Shown here: one piece after another, positions 26,352-34,934 of the stretch
How positions within the stretch are numbered: position 1 is the first letter of the stretch
Layout of the letters: each line of letters begins with the position of its first letter
Assembly (NCBI RefSeq): GCF_003063625.1
Contig: NZ_CP026604.1
Span: 124,001 to 188,000, forward strand
Direction: 5' to 3'
Source: Saccharobesus litoralis
Lineage (GTDB): Bacteria; Pseudomonadota; Gammaproteobacteria; Enterobacterales; Alteromonadaceae
DNA: 64,000 bases
The notes under the pieces: generated by a model
Seen by the model: the letters and a program-made list of their open reading frames with translations, nothing else
What the model was told of the DNA's origin: nothing
Databases searched by the model: none
Translations under genes and position numbers: made by a program

Positions 26352-26978
26352 ATGAGTCAAAACTCACCTTGGTTTGATTGGGCAAAACAATTGCGGGCCA
26401 TTGCGCAAGCAGGACATGCTTACAGTGAAAACCCTTATGATCTAGAACGGTTTGATCAAATAGCGGAAATAGCACACAAGATGTTTGCTGAATTGACTGA
26501 AACGCCAGTTGCAAAAATATCAGAGTTGTTTGTTGCTGAATCTGGTTATCCAACACCTAAAGTTGACGTGAGAGCAGGTGTCATTCAAGAAAATAAAATT
26601 TTACTGGTTAAAGAGCGTGCCGACGGGTTATGGACTTTACCCGGTGGATTTGCAGATGTATGTGAAACGCCAAGCGAAGCGGTTGTACGAGAAACATTGG
26701 AAGAGTCCGGTTACATCGTTAACAAGGCTAAATTAATCGCTGTGAAAGATCGAGATAGCCATAATTACTTACCTAAATATCCGTTCCACATTTATAAAAT
26801 GTTCTTTTTGTGTGATTTGATTGGCGGAGAGCCTACAGTTAATTTGGAAGCGTCGGATATTGGATTTTTTGCGTTAAACAATATACCTGAGTTATCACAA
26901 GGTAGAACGTCGTTAGACGATATTAAAAGGGTATTTGATTTTACTGCGGGTAAAATTGATCAGGTTTATTGTGACTAA
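26352..26978 (+). CDS. Nudix hydrolase with N-terminal helical domain
   Basis: 208 residues. A canonical Nudix box, GFADVCETPSEAVVRETLEE plus SG (Gx5Ex7REUxEExGU complete), lies at ~97-120. An N-terminal helical domain (~1-65, WFDWAKQLRAIAQAGHAYSE) is the Nudix_N type found in ADP-ribose/ADP-sugar pyrophosphatases. It likely hydrolyses a nucleoside diphosphate-linked substrate with Mg2+; the precise substrate is not readable from sequence. The stop codon is 75 bases before the cytochrome start, so both may share a transcript. Confidence 0.9.
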   Translation: MSQNSPWFDWAKQLRAIAQAGHAYSENPYDLERFDQIAEIAHKMFAELTETPVAKISELFVAESGYPTPKVDVRAGVIQENKILLVKERADGLWTLPGGFADVCETPSEAVVRETLEESGYIVNKAKLIAVKDRDSHNYLPKYPFHIYKMFFLCDLIGGEPTVNLEASDIGFFALNNIPELSQGRTSLDDIKRVFDFTAGKIDQVYCD

Positions 26979-27053
26979 TTGCTGCCGTTATGTAATTTGT
27001 TACGCATAAGCCAATTAAATGTACTAGTGGTGAAAACATTGATAAAACAAGTC

Positions 27054-29060
27054 ATGACTAGCCAACTCAAAACTACACTTACTATTTGTATATTTTTGCT
27101 AATTACCGTTGGCTTAACTCTTTTATTTACTGGTGACGATACAGCGCAAGAAGCTTATTCACAAGAATCTGTCGATAATTCGCCATCGTTAACACTACCA
27201 ACATTACTTAACTATTCAGTATCAAAAGGTGCCGCTCAGGGGTATGTTGACGATAGATTATGTAGCAATTGTCATGCCCAGCATAGCCAGACCTTTCAAC
27301 ATGTTGGCATGTCCCATTCTTTCGGTACACCTGCTGTAATGAAAAAAATCGAGAATTTTACTGCGCAGCCTTTTTACCATGCAAAATCTAATCGTTACTA
27401 TCAAATAACTCAAGAAAATGAACAGTTAATTTTTCATCGCTATCAGTTAGATGAACAAGGTAACAAAATAAATGAATGGACACGCAATATAGATTACGTG
27501 GTGGGTTCGGGTAATACTAGTCGCTCTTACCTGTATCAGAATAATCTTGGGGAATTATTTCAACTGCCATTATCTTGGTATTCACAAACTCAACAATGGC
27601 AAATGGCTCCTGGTTTCGACAAAGCTGAGCATGCTGGGGTTAATCGGCCAGTACAGCGCCAATGTATGTTCTGTCATAACGCGTTTCCTGAAGTTGAGGT
27701 TAACTCTGATTTACACTGGCAGCCTCATATATTTCCTAAATCTTTGCCGTCAGGTATCGGCTGTCAACGTTGTCATGGCCCCGGTGCTGAACATATCGAT
27801 AAAGTGCTCAATCCAATAGACGAAGAACCCTTATTAGCTATTCGTGAAGCGATTGTTAATCCGGCTAAATTACCAGCAGATCAACGTGATTCAGTCTGTT
27901 TTCAATGCCATATGCAACCGAGTGCGCACTTGAGTGGTATTCGCAAGCTTGAACGCGCCGATTATTCGTTTAGGCCGGGAGAAAACTTAAATGATTATTT
28001 GATCCATGTCGATGTAGTAGAGCAGGGTAAAAAACAAGACGATAAATTTCAGATCAATCACCATGGGTACCGACTCGCACAAAGTGAGTGTTTTAAACAG
28101 AGCAATAGCGAATTAACCTGTATTAGTTGCCATAACCCACATCAAAAACCCAACAAGCAAGATAAAAACCAGCACTTTGCTAATGTATGTATTGATTGTC
28201 ATCAGGATGCTGCGGCTGTTGCACCTCATACGGTAAATGACAAGGATAACTGCATTGGTTGTCATATGCCTCGGCGCCGCACCCAAGATGTGGTGCATGT
28301 CGTCATGACGGATCATAAAATTCAACGTTTTTTACCAAAAGGAGATAGCCAAGCAGAATTGCAAGAAGTTGATCCTGTACTTCTCGATATGAATTTTGCG
28401 TGGCCACATGCCGCCCCTCAGGGCTCAGAAGGGGAAATGTACAAAGCCATTACCATGTTGCGAGCCTTTCCTAATGCAAATTACTTAGATTATCTTACGG
28501 CGATGATATCGCGTACAGAAGATGTTCCTATTCAAGCTTATTTTGATTTAGCCCAAGGACAATTATCTTTACAACGTTATGAACAGGCATTGAACACAGT
28601 CGAGATAATTTTAGCTGAACAACCTGATAATCAACGAGCGTTAATGTGGAAGGCATTAGCCTTGTTTGCATTGGGTGACAATAAGCAATCCGCAGCTATT
28701 TTTGCCACACTAGTTGAACAGAAAAGCCAAATAAGCGAGGTTTATTTTAATTACGCTTTGTTGCATTTAAAATTGAATAATATCAGTCAAGCTCAAAAAC
28801 TGCTGAATAAAACCGTTTCCTTAAAAGAAAACATGCCACAAGCCTGGTATTACTTGGCGCTCGTTGCTGATAAAAACAATCAGTATCAATTAGCTATTGA
28901 GCACTTACAAACCGCATTGGCTATCGAACCAAGTTACACCAAAGCGTATAAAAAAATCATTGAATATTATACTTACTTAGGTGATGAAGCCCAAGCTCGG
29001 CGGTATACAGAGCATGCATTAAAATATGCGGCGCAGCCAAGCTCACTCAGCGTTAAATAG
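27054..29060 (+). CDS. Seven-heme c-type cytochrome with C-terminal TPR domain
   Basis: 668 residues from ATG 27054; the frame is open back to 26979, but only this start begins directly before the signal/anchor helix TICIFLLITVGLTLLF. Seven CxxCH heme sites are visible in order: CSNCH, CMFCH, CQRCH, CFQCH, CISCH, CIDCH and CIGCH, spaced as in cytochrome c554-like/multiheme families. After ~440 residues of heme domain come at least four TPRs (YFDLAQGQLSLQRYEQALN ... AWYYLALVADKNNQYQLAIE). It is expected on the periplasmic side, in electron transfer or reduction of a small molecule, with TPRs for partner binding. No maturation or quinone-oxidase partner genes are adjacent. Confidence 0.9.
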   Translation: MTSQLKTTLTICIFLLITVGLTLLFTGDDTAQEAYSQESVDNSPSLTLPTLLNYSVSKGAAQGYVDDRLCSNCHAQHSQTFQHVGMSHSFGTPAVMKKIENFTAQPFYHAKSNRYYQITQENEQLIFHRYQLDEQGNKINEWTRNIDYVVGSGNTSRSYLYQNNLGELFQLPLSWYSQTQQWQMAPGFDKAEHAGVNRPVQRQCMFCHNAFPEVEVNSDLHWQPHIFPKSLPSGIGCQRCHGPGAEHIDKVLNPIDEEPLLAIREAIVNPAKLPADQRDSVCFQCHMQPSAHLSGIRKLERADYSFRPGENLNDYLIHVDVVEQGKKQDDKFQINHHGYRLAQSECFKQSNSELTCISCHNPHQKPNKQDKNQHFANVCIDCHQDAAAVAPHTVNDKDNCIGCHMPRRRTQDVVHVVMTDHKIQRFLPKGDSQAELQEVDPVLLDMNFAWPHAAPQGSEGEMYKAITMLRAFPNANYLDYLTAMISRTEDVPIQAYFDLAQGQLSLQRYEQALNTVEIILAEQPDNQRALMWKALALFALGDNKQSAAIFATLVEQKSQISEVYFNYALLHLKLNNISQAQKLLNKTVSLKENMPQAWYYLALVADKNNQYQLAIEHLQTALAIEPSYTKAYKKIIEYYTYLGDEAQARRYTEHALKYAAQPSSLSVK

Positions 29061-29189
29061 AGGTATTCGTCATACTTTAACTGACTTAGATTCTTTTTGT
29101 GTAAGGTACGAGACTAATTTTGCTTTAAATAAACAGCCACTCTATATTTTAAGAGTCGTCAAACTTATTTGGTTCTATTAAGGCTCGCA

Positions 29190-31499
29190 ATGAAATTACA
29201 ACATCGTTTTCAGTTAGCGCTAAGTGCCTTAATCATTCTCACTTTGCTGGTTACAGGCGCTTTGATATACCAAGCTGTAGAGTCCACGTTAATCGAATAC
29301 AACAAAAAACAGTTGTTATTACAAAGTCAAATGATACGCAGTCACATTGATAGTAATCTTAATCAGGTTAAAGAAAACTTGAGATTATTATCTAGCCGAA
29401 CTCAAATGCGCCGTTTATTAGCCAGTCGTCAAGTTGCAACAGATGAATCACAGATTAGCGGTATAACAGCCATTATAAATGATGCTTTAAAGGCAAGTGA
29501 AAGCATTACCAGAATTGATATTCATAACGCAAAAGGGATAGTTTTAGCGACAACATCAGCAGATTTCCCTCATCCAGTGGACCTACAAAAATTATATGCG
29601 CAAGCCAGTTTATCAAACGCCGAGGTTAGTGATTCTGTATCGTTGAATGATAGCCAAGGCGCCAATCATATCATGACAGTAAAACTATACTGGCAAGGAA
29701 GCGTGGTTGGTTTTCTAAGTGCCCACTTAACGTTACAGAGTATCTATCACTATATAGACATAGCTGAGAAATATGACGAAGCCACAAAAATCTATTTATT
29801 GTCGAAAATTAATGACGAATGGAAAGCTCTCAATGCAAATTATATTACCCAGCCGCAATCTAATATTCCTGTTGGTATTTCACCAGAGGTTATGCAGCTA
29901 GAAGATGAAAAAGCTTTTAACTGTATAGACAGTAAAGGTAAACAATATACTTGTTTGCTAGCCAAGGCCAAAGCGTTCAATTTTAAAACCTTGGTGGTCA
30001 ATAACACAGGTTTAATGTTAAGCCATTTAACTAAAATTAAATGGCTGTTTATCGGCATACTCATAGCGTCTAGTTTGGCTTCATTGTTATTAGCTAGCTA
30101 TTTAACTAAGCGATTCTCAAGGACTTTTGCTGCTGTTGCTAAAGTGGCTCATCAAATTGTTGATGATAAACCGACCAGTAAAATTGAAGTGGCAGAGCAT
30201 GATGAGTTGGCTTCCTTAGCTCATGACATTAATAGTATTACGGAAAAAGTTGCGGCACGAAACCTGATGATGAATCAAGCGTTAGTGGACAAAAATGAAC
30301 AACTTTGTGCTGAATCGCAACGGGCTGACGAGGCTGAACTAGCCAGTTATGCGTTTTTAGCCCGCATGAGCTATAAAATACGAACGCCATTGAATGGAAT
30401 CGATGGTGTGACCTTGTTATTAAAAAATACTGAGCTAACTCCCAAGCAATCCGAGTACTGTAATACAATAGAAAAGTGCAGTGAAAGCCTATTGTCTCTG
30501 TTAAATGATGTACTAGATACCAGTAATTTAAAATTAGGCAAGTTAACTTTAGTGCCTACTATGGTTGATATCCGTAATTTCTTTTCTGAGTTACAACAGC
30601 AGTACGCTAAGCTATTCAAAGAAAAAACATTATCTTTGCAAGTGAGTATTGCCGATGATGTACCGTCCTATCTTGAAATCGATCCATTACGTTTTTCGCA
30701 ATTAATAACAAAACTTATTAATAACGCACTTAAATATACGGAATTTGGCCATGTGATTATTTCATTGGATTGCTTGTCCAAATCAGCTCAGGGTTGTCAT
30801 TTACAGCTTAATATTGAAGATACTGGCGTAGGTATTGATGACGAGTTACTGCCGCATGTATGTAACGCATTTGTGCAGGAAAATGCTGAAGTGGTTAAAA
30901 ACTATGGTGGACATGGATTGGGATTAACTATAGCAAAACATTTGGTTGAACTCATGCAAGGACATTTAGAGGTTGAGTCAACTAAAGGATCCGGAACCTT
31001 AATTAAAATCAATTTACAGTTACCTTTTGTCACTAAAGTCACTTCATCATTTTCGCCATACAATGAGGGAACGGAAGGGACAGACGATGCAGAAAGAACT
31101 GGGGTTAGTCGCTTAGTTAATTGCCGTATTTTGTTGGTCGAAGATAACCTAATAAACCAAGAGGTAGCGGTTGCTTTGCTAGAACAATTAGGTGCTAGTG
31201 TGCCAGATATTGCTAATGATGGTTATGATGCAATACAAAGCATAAAAGAAAATAGCTATGATTTGATTTTAATGGATATCAACATGCCAAACTTAGATGG
31301 ATATCAGGCCACACAAAAAATACGAGCGATGGAAGATATAACACAACCGATTATTGTAGCTTTGACTGCGAATGTACTACCCGAAAACGTCGAAAAATAT
31401 TTGAATAATGGCTTTGATGCACATATCGCCAAGCCTATTCATATAGATGAGTTTTCACGCGTGTTGGAGCGGGTTCTTCAACTTTCGACCGTTAAGTGA
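29190..31499 (+). CDS. Hybrid sensor kinase/response regulator lacking the phospho-acceptor histidine
   Basis: 769 residues from ATG 29190 (AAGG 8 bases upstream). Order: TM helix (~8-30, LALSALIILTLLVTGALIY), periplasmic Cache-like sensor (~35-270), second TM (~285-305), HAMP (~306-360), HisKA-like region, HATPase (~500-615, NALKYTEFG, DTGVGIDD, GHGLGLTIAKHL) and a receiver (~640-765) with acidic pocket LLVEDN and phospho-Asp in LILMDINMP. In the HisKA box the usual SHEIRTPLNG reads SYKIRTPLNG: residue 395 is tyrosine (codon TAT) where histidine is expected, and E is K. Autophosphorylation at the normal site is therefore impossible. It may work as a scaffold, a phosphatase or a receiver controlled by other kinases. 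Confidence 0.88.
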   Translation: MKLQHRFQLALSALIILTLLVTGALIYQAVESTLIEYNKKQLLLQSQMIRSHIDSNLNQVKENLRLLSSRTQMRRLLASRQVATDESQISGITAIINDALKASESITRIDIHNAKGIVLATTSADFPHPVDLQKLYAQASLSNAEVSDSVSLNDSQGANHIMTVKLYWQGSVVGFLSAHLTLQSIYHYIDIAEKYDEATKIYLLSKINDEWKALNANYITQPQSNIPVGISPEVMQLEDEKAFNCIDSKGKQYTCLLAKAKAFNFKTLVVNNTGLMLSHLTKIKWLFIGILIASSLASLLLASYLTKRFSRTFAAVAKVAHQIVDDKPTSKIEVAEHDELASLAHDINSITEKVAARNLMMNQALVDKNEQLCAESQRADEAELASYAFLARMSYKIRTPLNGIDGVTLLLKNTELTPKQSEYCNTIEKCSESLLSLLNDVLDTSNLKLGKLTLVPTMVDIRNFFSELQQQYAKLFKEKTLSLQVSIADDVPSYLEIDPLRFSQLITKLINNALKYTEFGHVIISLDCLSKSAQGCHLQLNIEDTGVGIDDELLPHVCNAFVQENAEVVKNYGGHGLGLTIAKHLVELMQGHLEVESTKGSGTLIKINLQLPFVTKVTSSFSPYNEGTEGTDDAERTGVSRLVNCRILLVEDNLINQEVAVALLEQLGASVPDIANDGYDAIQSIKENSYDLILMDINMPNLDGYQATQKIRAMEDITQPIIVALTANVLPENVEKYLNNGFDAHIAKPIHIDEFSRVLERVLQLSTVK

Positions 31500-31658
31500 G
31501 ACAAACTGCATTTATACCGTGTTATTGCATGGCATAAAGACACTGACTCTCTATTTACTGATATAAGTATGGGCGCATGCCTGGTATGACAATTTGTAAA
31601 TTTTTATGATTGAGGAGTTGTGCAACACGTCATGTTTCTAGTAACACTCGCTTTAATA

Positions 31659-31954
31659 TAGCCTTCTCGCTCAGGTCTTATGGTTCATTGCGTTTACTCT
31701 TGACTTTGCTTACATACTGTATCTTCTACACAAATATTAATTATCACATGCTAACCAAAAGTCGAATAAAATTGCGGATTAGTAGGTAGTATTTAATGGT
31801 TTAAAAAGTACCGTCTTTCCTGCGAAAGCACAGCTACCGCATCCATGCTATCGCTAAGTACCTGCATCCCTGCAGGCACGAGGATGACGAGTGTATTTAC
31901 CTATGCCAAGGTTATAAAATTTCAACCCATTAACGTAAAAGAGCGCTTTGACTA
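31659..31954 (-). mobile_element. MITE-1 copy E, split by a MITE-2 insertion
   Basis: Left end TAGCCTTCTCGCTCAGGTCT and right end GCGCTTTGACTA match the MITE-1 ends, but about 225 bases of MITE-2 sequence lie between them and the MITE-1 centre is lost. It fills most of the 500-base gap between the kinase genes at 31499 and 32003; the rest shows nothing recognisable. Confidence 0.7.
31717..31942 (+). mobile_element. MITE-2 copy 1 (right end lost)
   Basis: Begins CTGTATCTTCTACACAAAT, a decayed form of the left end at 57340, and continues with shared blocks (GCGGATTAG, TTAAAAAGTACCGTCTTTCC, GTACCTGCATCC, GGCACGAGGATGACGAG, AAAATTTCAA). Similarity stops near 31942, where MITE-1 end sequence resumes, so the right terminal repeat was deleted. 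Confidence 0.75.
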
Positions 31955-32002
31955 TAACTTCATTGCGCGGTGGTGAATCAAAAGGGATTGCACTGGTTTA
32001 AA

Positions 32003-33547
32003 TTAATTTTGCGGTAAGGTAAATATAAAGCTTGTGCCGTGTCCTAGCTCGCTACGGCATTCTATGGTTCCGCCATGTGCTTCGATAATATGTTTACAAG
32101 TGGCAAGCCCTATACCGCTTCCCTCAAATTGCGATTTGGGATGCAATTTAAAAAAAGCGTCGAAAATCATGTGCTTGTATTTAGCCGCGATACCTATGCC
32201 ATTATCAGATACTGAGATGCTAGTTAGATTATGATGGTCTTGTTGGTCAATGTTAATAATAGTCGTACTGTCGGTATTGCGGAACTTGATTGCATTAGAC
32301 ACTAAGTTTTCAATGAGTAAAGTAATTAGATTTTTATCTGCAATAAAATCGTTAGCTTTGCTTTCGACGTTAATGATAGCCTGACTCGAGTTAATCGACA
32401 TAGCTAAATCCAGCTTCACGTTTTCGACAATGTCGTATAAGCAACATTGGCTAAGATGCAATTTACCAGAGTCTATTTGCGAAAGTCGCTGGATATCTGA
32501 CACCATGGACCGCATGCGTTCTGCACTGTGTATTATGCGTGAAAATTCATATTTAACTCGTTCGTCTTTGTTTAGCAGGGGAGAAATACGGCTTTCCACT
32601 GAATCAGAAAATGAAATGATTTTTCTTAGTGGTTCTTGTAAATCATGTGATGCTGCAAACGCAAATTGCTCTAAACGTTTGTTTTCGGCAATTTGATATT
32701 CCAGTTTTGCGATCAAGGCTTCTTTATCTGTCACATCGCGGATAGTTGCCAATGCTAGCTTTCCAGCTGCGGTATCAAGTAAGTTAAGGGTAATTTCAAC
32801 AAAAATAATGTCGCCTGATTTTGTTACGGCTTGCAGTTTACCGCGCTGAGCTCCCATTTTTCTGGAACCACCAGTTTGAAAATAATGTTTTATATTATCT
32901 GCATGCTGAGCATTTTGGCTACTTATAAGCAACTGTTGGATATTTAAATGATTAAACTCTTCATTGCTATAGCCAAACAGCGCAGTTGCTTGTTGATTGG
33001 CTTTTATAATGTTACCGTTTATGTCCACCATCAAGTTAGCATCAGGGGCTAGTTCAAATAGTTGCTCACTTTGCGAAAACGCTTGATCGAGTTCATCATT
33101 TTTATTTTGTAAATTGGCTTCAAAAAGCTTTTGCTCGGTAATGTCGATATGTGACCCTATCATTCTGATTGGCATATTATTTTGGTCACGTAAAGCAAAT
33201 CCTCGACAGCGGATCCAAACGGTAGAGCCATTCTTATGTTTGTATCGAACAACTTGATCATACGAGTGGCCAGGGTCTGCACAATGCTTATTAAAATTAT
33301 CCATTGCGACACGTAAGTCATCTTGGTTAATGATATTTTGCCATTCTGCCGCCAGTGGTTTCTTGTCGGTTGGGTCATAGCCTAGAACATGCCAAAATTT
33401 GTCATTCATCCATTCGTTTTCAGGCTTTTCAATATCCCAATACCAAAAACCATCTAAACAAGCATCTTGAATAAAGTCGAATACACGATCATCGGTTTTA
33501 ATTAATTGATAAAGCTCTTTTTTAAGATAGCTGTTGTTACTGTCCAT
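32003..33547 (-). CDS. PAS-PAS sensor histidine kinase
   Basis: 514 residues, no membrane segment. The first PAS is at ~20-135 (DGFWYWDIEKPENEW ... GSHIDITEQK), the second PAS/PAC at ~160-285 (LFELAPDANLMVDINGNII ... ATIRDVTDKE), the HisKA of the phytochrome-type class at ~300-365 with phospho-acceptor histidine in FAFAASHDLQEPLRKI, and the HATPase at ~400-512 (NLVSNAIKF, VSDNGIGIAAKY, GSGIGLATCKHIIE). It is the last gene of a minus-strand cluster with an ethylene-receptor-like kinase, a CheY-like receiver and a REC-GGDEF protein. The kinase domain is closely similar to that of the first gene in the cluster, implying duplication. Confidence 0.9.
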   Translation of the reverse strand: MDSNNSYLKKELYQLIKTDDRVFDFIQDACLDGFWYWDIEKPENEWMNDKFWHVLGYDPTDKKPLAAEWQNIINQDDLRVAMDNFNKHCADPGHSYDQVVRYKHKNGSTVWIRCRGFALRDQNNMPIRMIGSHIDITEQKLFEANLQNKNDELDQAFSQSEQLFELAPDANLMVDINGNIIKANQQATALFGYSNEEFNHLNIQQLLISSQNAQHADNIKHYFQTGGSRKMGAQRGKLQAVTKSGDIIFVEITLNLLDTAAGKLALATIRDVTDKEALIAKLEYQIAENKRLEQFAFAASHDLQEPLRKIISFSDSVESRISPLLNKDERVKYEFSRIIHSAERMRSMVSDIQRLSQIDSGKLHLSQCCLYDIVENVKLDLAMSINSSQAIINVESKANDFIADKNLITLLIENLVSNAIKFRNTDSTTIINIDQQDHHNLTSISVSDNGIGIAAKYKHMIFDAFFKLHPKSQFEGSGIGLATCKHIIEAHGGTIECRSELGHGTSFIFTLPQN

Positions 33548-33608
33548 TATTAACCTTAGCAGTTAACTGAATTGGCAAAGTTAACGAATTTAATTAAACG
33601 TGATTATG

Positions 33609-34520
33609 TTATTTAGCGATACAATAGGGTTGGTTATTTTGTTTAGCTTTGTACATAGCTGCATCAGCTTTTTCCATTAAGCCTTCAATGGTGTCGCCAT
33701 GCAAAGGAAATACAGCCGCGCCAATCGAAACCGTCACGTCTATTTCTACAATGTCTCCATTTAATGATTGTAGGCAATAATGATCGGCTAGGGTTTTGTA
33801 TTTTAGTTTGAGTAGGGCGTCGAGCTCTTGAATGCTGTCAATTTCAGGGGCGAGAATAACAAATTCGTCTCCGCCATAACGGGCGACAAAGTCAGATGCA
33901 CGATTAAACATTTTTAAACGTGCCGCGAGCAGTTTTAGTAGTTGATCACCCGCAGAGTGTCCATAGTTGTCGTTAATTTCTTTAAATTTGTTGAGATCTA
34001 TAAATAGAATGGCGAAAGAGCGGTTGTACCTTTGCCCTTCATCAAATAACGAGTTTAGTCGCTCATCTAACGAGCGCCGATTATTGATTAGGGTTAGCTG
34101 GTCAATACTGACTTGATTTGACAAGCTTTCTATAAGCGAAAAGCGTTCTTTAGCATAGCGAATAGAACGGCATAAAAAGTTTGTGGTTAAATCTGATTTT
34201 GGTAAATAGTCTTGTGCGCCTAAATGTATCGCTTTTTCACCAAATTCATTTTCGTCACTGCCGGTTAAAACGATAATGGGCGTTTTTTTATAACACTGTC
34301 GCACTTGCACTAGCGTATCTAAACCAAAGCTATCAGTCACGTTTAAATCGACCAATATTATATCGGGTACCATGATATGAATGGTTTTATTAAGTGCTTC
34401 TACCGTATTAAAGTCTTTGACTTGATACTTACGGGCAAAAGTCGTTTTGTTTAACAGCTCTTTTACTAGGTAAACATCATCCGGATCATCTTCTAATAAA
34501 TAAACAACAACGCTATGCAT
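33609..34520 (-). CDS. Response regulator with GGDEF output (REC-GGDEF diguanylate cyclase)
   Basis: 303 residues. The receiver (~1-125) has acidic pair ED at residues 10-11, phospho-Asp in IILVDLNVTD and lysine in YLPKSD. The GGDEF domain (~135-300) has active-site RYGGDEFVIL, and directly upstream RASD fits the RxxD inhibitory site, so feedback inhibition by c-di-GMP is likely intact. It starts 6 bases after the upstream receiver gene and ends 61 bases before the PAS kinase, all on the minus strand. It most likely converts signals from these kinases into c-di-GMP. Confidence 0.92.
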   Translation of the reverse strand: MHSVVVYLLEDDPDDVYLVKELLNKTTFARKYQVKDFNTVEALNKTIHIMVPDIILVDLNVTDSFGLDTLVQVRQCYKKTPIIVLTGSDENEFGEKAIHLGAQDYLPKSDLTTNFLCRSIRYAKERFSLIESLSNQVSIDQLTLINNRRSLDERLNSLFDEGQRYNRSFAILFIDLNKFKEINDNYGHSAGDQLLKLLAARLKMFNRASDFVARYGGDEFVILAPEIDSIQELDALLKLKYKTLADHYCLQSLNGDIVEIDVTVSIGAAVFPLHGDTIEGLMEKADAAMYKAKQNNQPYCIAK

Positions 34521-34526
34521 TTTGGG

Positions 34527-34934
34527 TTACATCCTTACGTTTGTGTTATACCAATAATCTAATAAATTTGTGATCAATTGTTTAATTTCTAGCTTTGTAT
34601 CGGGCTTGCAAATAAATGACTTAGCTCCCTGAGACATGGCGTCCGCAATGTCTTTATCATTTTTTGATGTTGTATAGACAATAATATAAAACAGGTTAAC
34701 TTTATTTTCAGCTTTCAGTTGCTTTAGAACATCTAAACCACTTAAATTTGGCATGTTTAAGTCGAGCAAAATTAATGAATTAAGTCGATCTTGATTACGA
34801 GCGTAATATAGAAAATCGCTACCATTGGTGAAAGTAGTTAACTTAGGTGGTGATTCTAGCTCTTCACATACTGACTCTAGTAAATATATATCATCAGGAT
34901 CATCATCGACTAAAATTAATTCAGGTTTAATCAT
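34527..34934 (-). CDS. Single-domain CheY-like response regulator
   Basis: 135 residues, receiver only: acidic residues in LILVDDDPDD, phospho-Asp in SLILLDLNMP, threonine in IIVYTTSKND and lysine in SFICKPD. Its ATG overlaps the stop of the ethylene-receptor-like kinase by 4 bases (ATGA), so translation is coupled and that kinase is its probable partner. No output domain; it likely passes phosphate on or acts by protein contact. Confidence 0.92.
   Translation of the reverse strand: MIKPELILVDDDPDDIYLLESVCEELESPPKLTTFTNGSDFLYYARNQDRLNSLILLDLNMPNLSGLDVLKQLKAENKVNLFYIIVYTTSKNDKDIADAMSQGAKSFICKPDTKLEIKQLITNLLDYWYNTNVRM

Noticed and set aside
26979-27053. TTG/GTG starts for the heptaheme cytochrome
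   Set aside because: They begin at the previous gene's stop and would place about 25 hydrophilic residues before the export signal; ATG 27054 gives a normal signal sequence.
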